From positions 1 to 64,000 of IMG/VR virus record IMGVR_UViG_3300035698_034576: a stretch of DNA of 64,000 bases. One strand, 5' to 3'. Source of the stretch: a virus. The notes under the pieces are model-generated. The model had not been told where the DNA came from, did not search any database, and worked only from the letters and a program-made list of their open reading frames with translations. This document shows, one piece after another, positions 39,724-48,474 of this stretch; position 1 is the first letter of the stretch, and each line of letters starts with the position of its first letter. The position numbers and the translations under genes were made by a program.

Positions 39724-40161
39724 ATGGAAAATGTAATTGATGAAAAAGTGATAAAAATGTCAGAAGTGAATGACAAGTTTTATGAGAGAGAAAGAAAAAG
39801 AATTGCTAAAACGGGTAACTATCCTAAGTTCACTCAAAAGGAAATGTTTTTTAGAAAGGAAGAGAAAGACAGATATTCAATAGTGAACAGAATGTCCGAA
39901 AATGAATTGGAAGATTTGAAAGATGCTGTTGATGGTGATGGCATGTGGAATCTTTTGAGAAAAGAAGTAAAAGTGAGCAATCGTTGGAAAGACACAATCA
40001 AAGTTGAAGATGTTAAATCCAAGTTCGAGAATGAAACCCCTGGGTATGTCGGGAGAATGAGTGGAGATTTGATAGCACAGAAAAAGGGATCCATTACTCT
40101 GGGAGGAAAAGTTTACACAAGAGAGTTCACAAAAAGATATGATACTAGAGGCTTTTGGTAG
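39724..40161 (+). CDS. Hypothetical protein (145 aa)
   Basis: Charged and helical; contains KRIAKTGNYPKFTQKEMFFRKEEKDRYSIVN and a C-terminal GYVGRMSGDLIAQKKGSITLGGKVYTREF. No family is recognised. It ends at a strong terminator that separates it from the portal gene. Confidence 0.6.
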   Translation: MENVIDEKVIKMSEVNDKFYERERKRIAKTGNYPKFTQKEMFFRKEEKDRYSIVNRMSENELEDLKDAVDGDGMWNLLRKEVKVSNRWKDTIKVEDVKSKFENETPGYVGRMSGDLIAQKKGSITLGGKVYTREFTKRYDTRGFW

Positions 40162-40188
40162 AAAACTACATTAGAAGCCCATTTATTA

Positions 40189-40216
40189 AACCAGCCTATA
40201 AAGGCTGGTTTTTTTT
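40189..40216 (+). terminator. Rho-independent terminator
   Basis: AACCAGCCT (40189-40197) pairs perfectly with AGGCTGGTT (40202-40210) around a 4-nt loop, followed by T-run. Confidence 0.9.
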
Positions 40217-40230
40217 ATAGCTTGATAAAT

Positions 40231-40250
40231 TTTGTTATATTTATTAAAAG
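40231..40250 (+). promoter_or_regulatory. Late-type promoter of the portal operon
   Basis: TTTGTTATATTTATTAAAAG, the late element, starting 15 nt after the terminator. ATG 40276 of the portal follows. Confidence 0.7.
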
Positions 40251-40275
40251 TATTCTGAACTTACACTTTCAATAG

Positions 40276-41943
40276 ATGTTACAAAAAAATAAAAAATATT
40301 ATTCGTATGGGGTAAGTGGATCAAAAAACCGCCCCAAAGACCTTATATCCTCTTTTGAATCTATTGAAGAGGCTAGACAAATCCTTGATATAAAGGAGCA
40401 AAAGATTTTTCAAAAATCATTGACCTCTGATAACCCAGCAGATATTATCAAAGCAATGACAAGGCTAAACGATCCAACTCAATACAGCCCGTCAAATACC
40501 TTTAATAATACAAACGTACATGGAGGCAAGTCTTTACTGGTAGATCCTTATGGTCATCATTCAGCTAGTGGTTATCTCCAAAAAATCAGGCCTATAGATA
40601 ATGGCATTTTGCGCAATATGGCAAAATCTCCATTTGTTAAAGCTATTGTTGAAACAAGAATAGAGCAAGTAGCTTCCTTTGGATCTGTATCAGAAGATAA
40701 AGATGATATTGGATGGATGATAGTTAAGAGGAATGGTGAAAAAGTAGGGGATACCGATAGAGGGGAAATAGATAGAATTACTAAATTTGTTTCTGAAACA
40801 GGTGTTGATGAAAGTCGTTGGGTTAAAGATGATTTTGATAAGTTTCTTAGAAAAATAACTCAAGATACCCTTACTCTAGATGCATTGACATTTGAAATAG
40901 TAAGGACAAAAAATGATAAGCTTTACGAGTTTTTTGCAACGGACGCTGGCACATTTTATTTTGCTGATCCAAGGGAACTATTTTCCCAAAAAACTGAAAT
41001 AAATGGACACATGCCTTTGTATGTACAGGTTTTCCAGGGCCAAGTTATCAATAATTATTATCCATGGGAATTAGCTTATGGAATTAGAAACCCCACCTCT
41101 GATATTTATCAAAACGGGTATGGTAGGTCGGAACTGGAGGATTTAATAAATGTTGTCACTTGGCAATTGTATGGGATGCAATATACAGGTTCTTTCTTTT
41201 CAAGAGGATCTGCACCTAAAGGAATATTGAAGCTCTCTGGAAATGTGAATGAAAGAAGGTTAGCAGAATTTAAGCAACAATGGGCAGCACAAGTCCAAGG
41301 CATTAAAAATGCTTGGAAGACTCCGATTATGGAAGCAGATAAGATGGAGTGGGTTGATTTGCAACGAAACAACAGAGATATGGAATTCTCAAGCTGGATA
41401 GAATTCTTAACAAAGATTCTTTGTGGAGTTTATAAGATAGACCCTTCAGAAATAGGAATGCCAATGTCTGGTGGGGAAGGGGGAAAAAGTATGTTTTCTG
41501 ATGATACAAAGCAGAGGCAACTCTTTTCAAAAGAAAAAGGTTTGAAACCCCTATTGAAATTTATTGAGCAGAAAGTTGATAAATACATTGTTCAACAATT
41601 AAATCCTAACTATAAATTTATTTTTACCGGAGTTAACTTTAGTGATGCCAGTAAGGAGCTTGAGTCAGATATTAAAAAGGTTGGTAACTTTATGGGGTAT
41701 AAAGAGATTAGAAGAAAGCACAATCTTCCTGATGATATTGGTAAAGATGATTTGATTCTAAATCCTATCTTTATGCAGTCAAAAATGGCAGCACAGCAAG
41801 GAGGGAGCATGGGGGCAGAAGACCAATACAATGAAGAAGAATCTGGAGATTATAATTCTGACTGGATGAATGAGGGGGAAAATCCTTTTTTAAAATCTAT
41901 GAATGAAGCCACAGAAACGTTTATCCAAACACTGAAACCATGA
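40276..41943 (+). CDS. Portal protein
   Basis: Forms the dodecameric DNA channel at the head vertex. Recognised from the overall pattern: MAKSPFVKAIVETRIEQVAS, FVSETGVDESRW, the core ELAYGIRNPTSDIYQNGYGRSELEDLINVV, FSRGSAPKGILKLSG, and FLTKILCGVYKIDPSEIGMPMSGG. Its 555 residues fit HK97/SPP1-like portals. The C-terminal tail ENPFLKSMNEATETF carries an LKS motif seen in other virion proteins. The stop overlaps the next gene (ATGA). Confidence 0.9.
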   Translation: MLQKNKKYYSYGVSGSKNRPKDLISSFESIEEARQILDIKEQKIFQKSLTSDNPADIIKAMTRLNDPTQYSPSNTFNNTNVHGGKSLLVDPYGHHSASGYLQKIRPIDNGILRNMAKSPFVKAIVETRIEQVASFGSVSEDKDDIGWMIVKRNGEKVGDTDRGEIDRITKFVSETGVDESRWVKDDFDKFLRKITQDTLTLDALTFEIVRTKNDKLYEFFATDAGTFYFADPRELFSQKTEINGHMPLYVQVFQGQVINNYYPWELAYGIRNPTSDIYQNGYGRSELEDLINVVTWQLYGMQYTGSFFSRGSAPKGILKLSGNVNERRLAEFKQQWAAQVQGIKNAWKTPIMEADKMEWVDLQRNNRDMEFSSWIEFLTKILCGVYKIDPSEIGMPMSGGEGGKSMFSDDTKQRQLFSKEKGLKPLLKFIEQKVDKYIVQQLNPNYKFIFTGVNFSDASKELESDIKKVGNFMGYKEIRRKHNLPDDIGKDDLILNPIFMQSKMAAQQGGSMGAEDQYNEEESGDYNSDWMNEGENPFLKSMNEATETFIQTLKP

Positions 41944-42479
41944 GAGAAAATATACTAAGGTCCTTTAAAGAGTATGACTTAATGAAAGGAAAGAAAACCG
42001 GAATATATACAAACACTCCTGAAAACAGAAAAAAGGGTAGAGTTGGTCAAAAATATTCTAAAGAAGATGAAAAAGAAGAAAGTCCAATAACTGTAGAGGT
42101 AGATGATGAAAGAACTATTTATCATTATGGAAATAAAGGCTCTTTAATTATGACAGAAACAACTCCAGAATACGAATTTAAAGATGATATAACAGAGGAG
42201 AAAATGAATGAGCTAGGATTGGAGGAAGATGATTTTATTTTCAAAATTGAACATATTGAGATTAATGACCAAGAAAAAGGTAAGGGTTTTGCAAAAAAAT
42301 TGATGCAAAGGGCTATGAAGGACTTTAGTTCAAAAACTATTTATCTTAATGCATCTCCTATGGGATTTAAAGGATTGGATCTTGATGATTTAACAAAATT
42401 TTATGAATCCTTTGGTTTTTCTGTTTTTAAAAATGATAGCAATAACAACTTAATGATAAAACAAAATGGATCACATTAG
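41940..42479 (+). CDS. Tagged GNAT-family acetyltransferase
   Basis: Residues 4-41 are the tag (NILRSFKEYD, KGKKTGIYTNT, ENRKKGRVGQKY). The body is a GNAT domain: KIEHIEINDQEKGKGFAKKLMQRAMK gives the acetyl-CoA-binding motif A (Q..G.G.A..L), followed by KTIYLNASPMGFKG and FYESFGFSVF. Its position directly after portal and the tag suggest a protein carried in the head that may modify host proteins on injection. The substrate is unknown. Confidence 0.78.
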   Translation: MRENILRSFKEYDLMKGKKTGIYTNTPENRKKGRVGQKYSKEDEKEESPITVEVDDERTIYHYGNKGSLIMTETTPEYEFKDDITEEKMNELGLEEDDFIFKIEHIEINDQEKGKGFAKKLMQRAMKDFSSKTIYLNASPMGFKGLDLDDLTKFYESFGFSVFKNDSNNNLMIKQNGSH

Positions 42480-42873
42480 ATTAAACATTCTAAAGTCCTT
42501 TGGCATTGACATTGAAAAAGGTGGAAAGAAGACGGGGATTTATACTGACACTTACGAAAATAGAAAAAAGGGAATAGTAGGCCAAAAATATTCTAAGGAT
42601 GAAATCGCAAAGGAGAATACCTACTTCAATACGTATGGAGAGGCAATTAGCTATGCCTATGAGCAAGCATTTAAGAAATTTAAAGTAGATGAGGACGATT
42701 GGTTTATGGCAATGTCTACTGGAGGAAAGCCTTCTCGTAATAAAACAAAGAGTGGAATTATAGCCCTTTATGACAAGGAGACTGGGAAAGAGTCTAAAAA
42801 AGCTTTGTCTATTCAGGTTTACAACATGGACAGGGATAAAAAATCATTTGAACTAAATTGGTACATAAGCTAG
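42466..42873 (+). CDS. Tagged virion-module protein 4 (135 aa)
   Basis: Overlaps the acetyltransferase by 14 nt. The tag occupies residues 6-45 (RLNILKSFGID, EKGGKKTGIYTDT, ENRKKGIVGQKY). The body (YGEAISYAYEQAFKKFKVDEDDWFMAMSTGG, then SIQVYNMDRDKKSFELNWYIS) is a small alpha/beta domain that I do not recognise. Confidence 0.65.
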   Translation: MDHIRLNILKSFGIDIEKGGKKTGIYTDTYENRKKGIVGQKYSKDEIAKENTYFNTYGEAISYAYEQAFKKFKVDEDDWFMAMSTGGKPSRNKTKSGIIALYDKETGKESKKALSIQVYNMDRDKKSFELNWYIS

Positions 42874-42877
42874 TAGC

Positions 42878-43150
42878 ATGAGGACAGGATTAACAATAGA
42901 GCTATTAAAATCAAATTTTAAGGAAGTTGAGGAAAAGTATAGGGGAACCTTAAAAATGAAGGAAGATCCAAAAGAATCTATTTTTTTTGATTGTAAATCA
43001 GATGGTCCAGAGAAAATAAAGGTTTTGGAAGCTATCCGTTTTTTTGAAGATAAAATTAAAAAGCAAGGTCTTGAGATTAATTCTAAAGATAAAAAATATT
43101 TGAATAGTCTAAAAGATCTTTATAAGGAAATGAAAGGAGATCAGCCTTAA
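42878..43150 (+). CDS. Hypothetical protein (90 aa)
   Basis: MRTGLTIELLKSNFKEVEEKYRG is followed by a charged helical region. The N-terminus has LLKSNF, which resembles the ILKSF part of the tag but lacks its second half. Its stop overlaps the next start (TAATG). The function is unknown. Confidence 0.55.
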   Translation: MRTGLTIELLKSNFKEVEEKYRGTLKMKEDPKESIFFDCKSDGPEKIKVLEAIRFFEDKIKKQGLEINSKDKKYLNSLKDLYKEMKGDQP

Positions 43151-43749
43151 TGCAAATAATAAAGGATATAGCAAAATCATTTAATAAATCTAATTCCTCA
43201 ATAGAGAAGGTTTCTTTAATGAGGAAGTCTGGAGTAAAAAATGGTAGAGATTTATCTAGAATAAGCGGTATTCCTATTAGTCAATTTATAAGACTGGGAA
43301 TAGAGGATGGTGCATCAAAAGAGAAGATAAATGATTTAGCAGGTGCAAAATTAGGCTCTGAAGAAATTCATTTTTACGAAATAGTAGGAGCCCTTTTATC
43401 TCTTGATCTTCTTAAAAAACTAATTATTGTAAGTGAACTTGACTTTGCAGAAACTTTACTAATGGGTAGCTCTATCTCTTATGATAAAGAAAATGATGTG
43501 TTAAAGAGTAAAAACATCACTGTAGACATTAGAAGCAGCTTGCCTGGGGACATTAATTTAGATATTGATACATTACTGCTTAAACCTAACATAGGAGGTT
43601 ATTTAGCTAAAAATACCCTCCTGATAAAAGCTATAGAGGATTTATCTATAAATCAACTAGACATATTGTACAAGGGAATTACTGAAAGGAACCCTAACCA
43701 TAGTTTGCTAAGTGAAATAATATTAACTATTCAAAAAAAATTACAGTAA
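43150..43749 (+). CDS. Hypothetical virion-module protein (199 aa)
   Basis: Begins MQIIKDIAKSFNKSNSS; contains SGIPISQFIRLGIEDGASKEKINDLAGAKLG and an alpha-helical C-terminal half. The first residues carry an IAKSF motif as in other module members, without the GRVGQKY part. No enzyme family is recognised. Confidence 0.55.
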   Translation: MQIIKDIAKSFNKSNSSIEKVSLMRKSGVKNGRDLSRISGIPISQFIRLGIEDGASKEKINDLAGAKLGSEEIHFYEIVGALLSLDLLKKLIIVSELDFAETLLMGSSISYDKENDVLKSKNITVDIRSSLPGDINLDIDTLLLKPNIGGYLAKNTLLIKAIEDLSINQLDILYKGITERNPNHSLLSEIILTIQKKLQ

Positions 43750-43750
43750 A

Positions 43751-44260
43751 ATGAATACAGAATATATCCAAGATTATAAAAATAATATATCAAAAAACAT
43801 ATTTAATAGTTTTGATATATTAAAAGCTTTTGCCCCGGAGGGCTCTCGTAAACAAACCAAAAGAGGAGAGTGGTATGTAAAACAAGGAGGTAAATGGGTT
43901 TATGAGAAAAAAGGAGGGAGAGCCTCTAAAGAAACCGAAGATACTAGTTCACAAGAGGGAGGATCGTCCGAGGGAAATATAAAATCTAAATCAAGCCGAA
44001 ATATGGGCTTTTTAAGAGAACTTTCTGACAGTGAGTTTAAAAATTTAGGCATGATTGGTTTTGATAAAATATCAAGATATAAAGCTGTTTATGCAAAAGC
44101 CGCTCATGAGATAATGGAGGAGGGCATAAGGCTTGGATATGTTGAGAAAAAAGATTATGGAAAAGGAAAGGGTAAATACACAACAACAGAGGCTTCAGGC
44201 AAAATGTCCCTATCTTTGATAATTCAGAAAATAAAGGATAATGAGTCTATTAAAGATTAG
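43751..44260 (+). CDS. Virion-module protein with second tag type (169 aa)
   Basis: Residues 20-55 read FDILKAFAPEGSRKQTKRG, then EWYVKQGGKWVYEKKGG, a different N-terminal element that starts with ILKAF and recurs in altered form in the AAA ATPase (AKAFPPGTIKNYNGKRYIKV). The body has FKNLGMIGFDKISRYKAVYAKAAHEIMEEGIRLGYVEKKDYGK, possibly a winged-helix-like region. The function is unknown. Confidence 0.6.
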   Translation: MNTEYIQDYKNNISKNIFNSFDILKAFAPEGSRKQTKRGEWYVKQGGKWVYEKKGGRASKETEDTSSQEGGSSEGNIKSKSSRNMGFLRELSDSEFKNLGMIGFDKISRYKAVYAKAAHEIMEEGIRLGYVEKKDYGKGKGKYTTTEASGKMSLSLIIQKIKDNESIKD

Positions 44261-44277
44261 TTCAAAAATAAGCGAAT

Positions 44278-45666
44278 ATGGAATTTGAAAGAATAGACAA
44301 ACAGGAAACTGCCCTTTTTAATCTAGAAAAATCTAGAAAAACAGGCTATTATAAAGATAATCGCGAAAATCGTCTAAAAAATAGAGTAGGTCAGAAATAT
44401 ACCATAGATGTAACTGACGAAAAAGATCTTGGAAAAGTACAACGCCAACTAGAAGAAGCCCGTAACAGAAAAGATATTTACAATCCTTCAGAAGAAAATG
44501 ACCAGGAGATAGAGAGGCAATTTTTGGAAAATTTCGAAAAATTCGCTAAAGAAGATGCTGAGTGGCTTAAAGAAAATCCAATGGGGTCTCGCACAAGAGA
44601 TTGGAGAAGGAACGATGAAATTATCAGAGCAAATCTTTTATTAGAAGAGGCAGAAGCTTCTAAACAAATTTCTTTAGAAACTGACCAAGATAAAGAGGCT
44701 TTTATACATGCTTCTCAGGTTACAAGAGCAGAGAGCCAATTTTTTATGGGAGAACTTATTGATAAAATTAAGCTCAATCCTGAAAACTCAACTTTCAAGG
44801 AAGAATTGGTTTGGCTAACAACTAAAGATCATGAGAGAGTCAGAAGATTCAATATCTTAGCTAGGGAAAACAATATAACTCAATTAGAACCCTTTAGATT
44901 TGTAAAAGAGACCAATAAACCTGTGCTTGTCTGGGATTCAGAAGAGAAGTATTCTTCATTAACAAATAAAGGACCAAAAGTTAATAAAGAGAATCTTAAA
45001 AGATCAACATATAAGGATTCTTTAGGGGCTTTTGAAGCGTGGGAAACCGAAGGCAGTAAATTAAGTTTTCCTTGGGAGTCTGCCAAAATAGGAGGTTCTG
45101 TTTCATATAATGTTGATGAAGCTAGTGAAGCTATTAGAGATTATCTGAGTAGGCTCCCTATTTTAGAGGTTGATCCTTGGGATGTTGAAGTGTTTTTAAA
45201 ATCTCCTCATGATTTTATAAAAGAAAAAGGCCATTTTAATCTAATAGATAGTGAAGACAAAATTTTTGGAAGTATAATTATATCCACAAAAGAAAAAGAT
45301 TTTTTATTCCTCAGAAAAATTAACGATCACTATGTAAAGGACAGTTCTAAGAAAAAGACTAGCATAGGTAAGTCTTATGTTGTAAAATTATTACCTATAC
45401 TTAATCCTATTTCAGGACTTAATTATAAGCATCCAATATCAGAGTTGCCTTTAATTGTTGTTCCAGAAGTGGCTACAATATCTGAAAGTAGATTGGATAG
45501 AGCTAAAAGAAAAATTAGAGAATATGATTTAGATGAATTGTCTAGGCTTATTGAGGAAGAGGAAGCTTTGCCAAAATATAAGCAAGATAAAGATGATCTT
45601 GACCTTTTATATTTTAAAAGGACTAAATATTTTGAATTTAAAAGGGAAATCGAAAAATATACATAA
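44278..45666 (+). CDS. Large tagged virion-module protein (462 aa)
   Basis: The tag is at residues 12-41 (LFNLEKSRKTGYYKDN, ENRLKNRVGQKY). The body is long and charged, with helical parts (DQEIERQFLENFEKFAKEDAEWLKENP) and a beta-rich C-terminal half (KEKDFLFLRKINDHYVKD). No known domain. At this size and location it may be an internal head protein or an ejected effector. Ends 1 nt before the AAA ATPase. Confidence 0.6.
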   Translation: MEFERIDKQETALFNLEKSRKTGYYKDNRENRLKNRVGQKYTIDVTDEKDLGKVQRQLEEARNRKDIYNPSEENDQEIERQFLENFEKFAKEDAEWLKENPMGSRTRDWRRNDEIIRANLLLEEAEASKQISLETDQDKEAFIHASQVTRAESQFFMGELIDKIKLNPENSTFKEELVWLTTKDHERVRRFNILARENNITQLEPFRFVKETNKPVLVWDSEEKYSSLTNKGPKVNKENLKRSTYKDSLGAFEAWETEGSKLSFPWESAKIGGSVSYNVDEASEAIRDYLSRLPILEVDPWDVEVFLKSPHDFIKEKGHFNLIDSEDKIFGSIIISTKEKDFLFLRKINDHYVKDSSKKKTSIGKSYVVKLLPILNPISGLNYKHPISELPLIVVPEVATISESRLDRAKRKIREYDLDELSRLIEEEEALPKYKQDKDDLDLLYFKRTKYFEFKREIEKYT

Positions 45667-45667
45667 A

Positions 45668-48244
45668 ATGAAAACTGATTTAATTAGTAAGAGCAAAGGA
45701 CTGGGAATAGCTAGATCATTTGAAAATGATATTGAGAAGGCTAAAGCTTTCCCTCCAGGGACAATTAAAAATTATAATGGCAAGAGATATATTAAAGTAT
45801 CAGATGCAAAAGGTTTGGAATGGAAAGACCAATGGAAAATGATCCATAGTAAAAAACAAATAGAGGAAACTCTTGAAGAGTTTGGTAATGTTCCTGGACT
45901 CTCTGGTAAACTTTCTGGATTGCCTGCTGATGCTGAATCAAAACCAAGCGCTCCCTCTGTTGAAAAAAAGGAAACCTCAGGAAATGATTCAAGTAATGAT
46001 CCAGTTATAGGCACTTTAAATAAGGTATCTACATCAAAAGATCATTCTCCTTTGACGAGACTTGAAAATATGTACAGCTATGGGTTGGAAGATCCAATGA
46101 CTTTAGCTACATTTTCTGGAGCCCATTATTCTGAAGTTCAGAAATTTTTAGCAAATAAAAAAGAAACTGAAATTAAATCTGCTTTTACAGAAGTTGAAAA
46201 AGAAAGGATTGCCGCAGCGACAAGAAAGAAAAGACTTTCTCTTTATGCGGAACTAGCTGGCATTTCTGTTCATGATAGATGGAGAACGTATGATACCATT
46301 CTTGAAAACACTATGGAGGGCAAGTTCAAATCTATGATTGCATTTGGATCAGGTGGAGTAGGAAAAGCTCAGCCTTTGTACAGTAAGGTATTAACTCCTG
46401 AAGGCTTTGTAAAAATGGGGGAATTAAAAGTTGGAGATGAAGTTGTAACTCCTAAAGGGAGTTTATCTAAAATCTCAGATATTTATCCACAAGGCAAACG
46501 GGCTGTTTATGAATTAACCATGGAGGATAACACTAAAATTAGATCTGATGTGGAACATTTATGGAAAGTTCTAGACACAGAGGATGATTTTAGTGAAAAA
46601 GTATTATCCCTGGAAGACATAGTGGAAAAAGGCTTAAAAACTGAAAATGGCTGGAGATTTGGAATTCCATTTATTGATAAGCCTTTTGGAGCTCCAAAAA
46701 ATATTGATTTGCCGGTTAACCCTTGGCTTATTGGATGGCTACTTGGAAATGGTTGCTTTTCAAACAATCTTTCCTTTGATATTAATCCATTAGATAAAGA
46801 ATTCCTTTTAAGCAAAATTGAAGAGTATCTTCCAAAAAATTTAAAGATCTCTAAGAAAATAAGCCCCACCAAGTTCAGTATCATTGGGAATGATAAATTA
46901 GATGAAAAAGAATTAGAGCTAGCAATCAATCAGCTGTCCCTGCCTGAAAGAGAAAACTGTTCTGCATTTATTCCTGGGGTATACAAAAGATCTTCTGTTG
47001 AACAGAAGCTCCATATTATACAGGGCTTAATGGATTCAGCTGGATATATAGATCAAGCTGGAATGCTAAAATTTTCCTCTCCATATAAGATATTGGCTCA
47101 GGATTTTTATGATTTAGTTAAATCATTTGGAAGAATGGCTTATATTGAAGAAAAGACCGTATCATTTTTTGGAACTGATTCAAGAGAAAATTGGATAGTA
47201 TCTTTTGATTTAGGAGAAGGGTACCTTCCTTATTCCTCCCCGGCAAGATCTAATGAATACCGTCCTAAGGATAAAGAAGGATCCATGCCAATAGTGGATA
47301 TTTCGTTTATAGCCATAGAAGACACCCAATGTATTTCAATAGAAGATGCAGATAAAATGTATATCACAGATGGTTACATTCAAACCCATAATACATGGAA
47401 CATGCAATTAGCAACTAAGAAATTTGTTGTTAATAGGGAAACAGGAATTATTATGAGAAAAGAGGATTTCAAGAAAACTTTTGGTCCAGATGCTACTTGG
47501 GATGATTCTCACATTAAAACAGTTCCAAAAAATGATTACCGGGAACTGCGCCAGTTTGATCCTACAAAAAAGTTTAGTGCTTCAGATTACGAATATGTAG
47601 TTATAGGGGGTTCAATATCCCCAGTTATGACATATTCAAGTATCTATCAACATAACAAGAAGATTATTGTTTTTGATGATATTGATAAGATCCTTAAGAA
47701 TAGAGAGGGGCTTGATGTTCTTAAAGGGGCTTTGGATGGAGAAATAAAAGATATTTCATGGGGTACTTCAACAACTCCTAAGGATATGCTAGGAGTTGAT
47801 GTTCCTAAAACCTTTAAGTTTGAAGGCAGGGCTATATTTATAACCAACCTAACCAATGAACAACTTAAGACTCCAGAGCTACAACCTATCACTCAGTCTA
47901 GAGCTGAGCCTGTGGATTTAACAATGACAAAAGAGGAAACTATTCAAAAGCTACAGACTTTGGTTAAGACTATGGAAGTTAAAGATGCGGCTGGAGAGGT
48001 TATTGATGCTTCCCCTGAGGACAAGCAACAGGCCTTAGACTATATGATTGAAATGAAGGATATAATTCATGCAGGATACTTCAATGCTAGAAAGCTAGGA
48101 GCGCTAACAAAACTTCTTAAGATTTCCAAAAATGATACCGAACTGTTTAGAAAAATGGCTTCATCTTCTCTACAGGTCCCTACAGGCGAGCAAATACCTG
48201 AGGATTGGATTTTCAATTATGACGATGATGAAGGAATAGTTTAA
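45668..48244 (+). CDS. AAA-type ATPase interrupted by a class 3 intein
   Basis: ATG 45668 is chosen; the in-frame upstream start at 45533 lies inside the previous gene. Residues 1-70 carry the second tag type (AKAFPPGTIKNYNGKRYIKV). The ATPase has Walker A AFGSGGVGK/T, split by the intein, and Walker B KIIVFDDIDKIL, followed by TSTTPKDMLGVDVP and GRAIFITNLT with IT(S/T)LT sensor-like sequence. It may help assembly, packaging or chaperone virion proteins. The extein is 516 aa. Confidence 0.7.
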   Translation: MKTDLISKSKGLGIARSFENDIEKAKAFPPGTIKNYNGKRYIKVSDAKGLEWKDQWKMIHSKKQIEETLEEFGNVPGLSGKLSGLPADAESKPSAPSVEKKETSGNDSSNDPVIGTLNKVSTSKDHSPLTRLENMYSYGLEDPMTLATFSGAHYSEVQKFLANKKETEIKSAFTEVEKERIAAATRKKRLSLYAELAGISVHDRWRTYDTILENTMEGKFKSMIAFGSGGVGKAQPLYSKVLTPEGFVKMGELKVGDEVVTPKGSLSKISDIYPQGKRAVYELTMEDNTKIRSDVEHLWKVLDTEDDFSEKVLSLEDIVEKGLKTENGWRFGIPFIDKPFGAPKNIDLPVNPWLIGWLLGNGCFSNNLSFDINPLDKEFLLSKIEEYLPKNLKISKKISPTKFSIIGNDKLDEKELELAINQLSLPERENCSAFIPGVYKRSSVEQKLHIIQGLMDSAGYIDQAGMLKFSSPYKILAQDFYDLVKSFGRMAYIEEKTVSFFGTDSRENWIVSFDLGEGYLPYSSPARSNEYRPKDKEGSMPIVDISFIAIEDTQCISIEDADKMYITDGYIQTHNTWNMQLATKKFVVNRETGIIMRKEDFKKTFGPDATWDDSHIKTVPKNDYRELRQFDPTKKFSASDYEYVVIGGSISPVMTYSSIYQHNKKIIVFDDIDKILKNREGLDVLKGALDGEIKDISWGTSTTPKDMLGVDVPKTFKFEGRAIFITNLTNEQLKTPELQPITQSRAEPVDLTMTKEETIQKLQTLVKTMEVKDAAGEVIDASPEDKQQALDYMIEMKDIIHAGYFNARKLGALTKLLKISKNDTELFRKMASSSLQVPTGEQIPEDWIFNYDDDEGIV
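46367..47392 (+). mobile_element. Class 3 intein with inactive LAGLIDADG endonuclease (342 aa)
   Basis: Starts with Ala (AQPLYSKVLTPEGFVKMGELKVGDEV) directly after GK of Walker A and ends THN before Thr. The WCT residues of class 3 inteins are present: W in EHLWKV, C in TQCISIED, T in QTHN. The two LAGLIDADG helices read LIGWLLGNGCF and IIQGLMDSAGYI; the catalytic acidic residues are Asn and Ala, so the homing endonuclease is probably dead while splicing is retained. Confidence 0.85.
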
Positions 48245-48264
48245 ACTAATTAAAAATTAAGCAA

Positions 48265-48432
48265 ATGACATCAAAAGAAGATTTTAAAAATCAATACAGA
48301 AATAGTTCCATTGAGGCTTTGGACAGCATTATTGCTGGGATGCTTGCTAGCAAATCCGACAGCAATTTGTTATATGCCCTTACAGAGTTAGTTGATGAAA
48401 AGTTAGAAGAAGAAAGACTGATTTCTTCTTGA
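48265..48432 (+). CDS. Small helical protein (55 aa)
   Basis: MTSKEDFKNQYRNSSIEALDSIIAGMLASKSDSNLLYALTELVDE. Open from ATG 48265 to TGA 48430-48432, with a sensible gap on both sides; helical and acidic. The opposite strand ORF here is a shadow. The function is unknown. Confidence 0.5.
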   Translation: MTSKEDFKNQYRNSSIEALDSIIAGMLASKSDSNLLYALTELVDEKLEEERLISS

Positions 48433-48474
48433 CGATTCAGAGCTAATTGACGATTAATCTTAAAACACAATCTA

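Noticed and set aside
45533-45667. Start of the AAA ATPase at 45533
   Set aside because: This region is coding for the end of the previous tagged protein in another frame, and ATG 45668 lies 1 nt after its stop.
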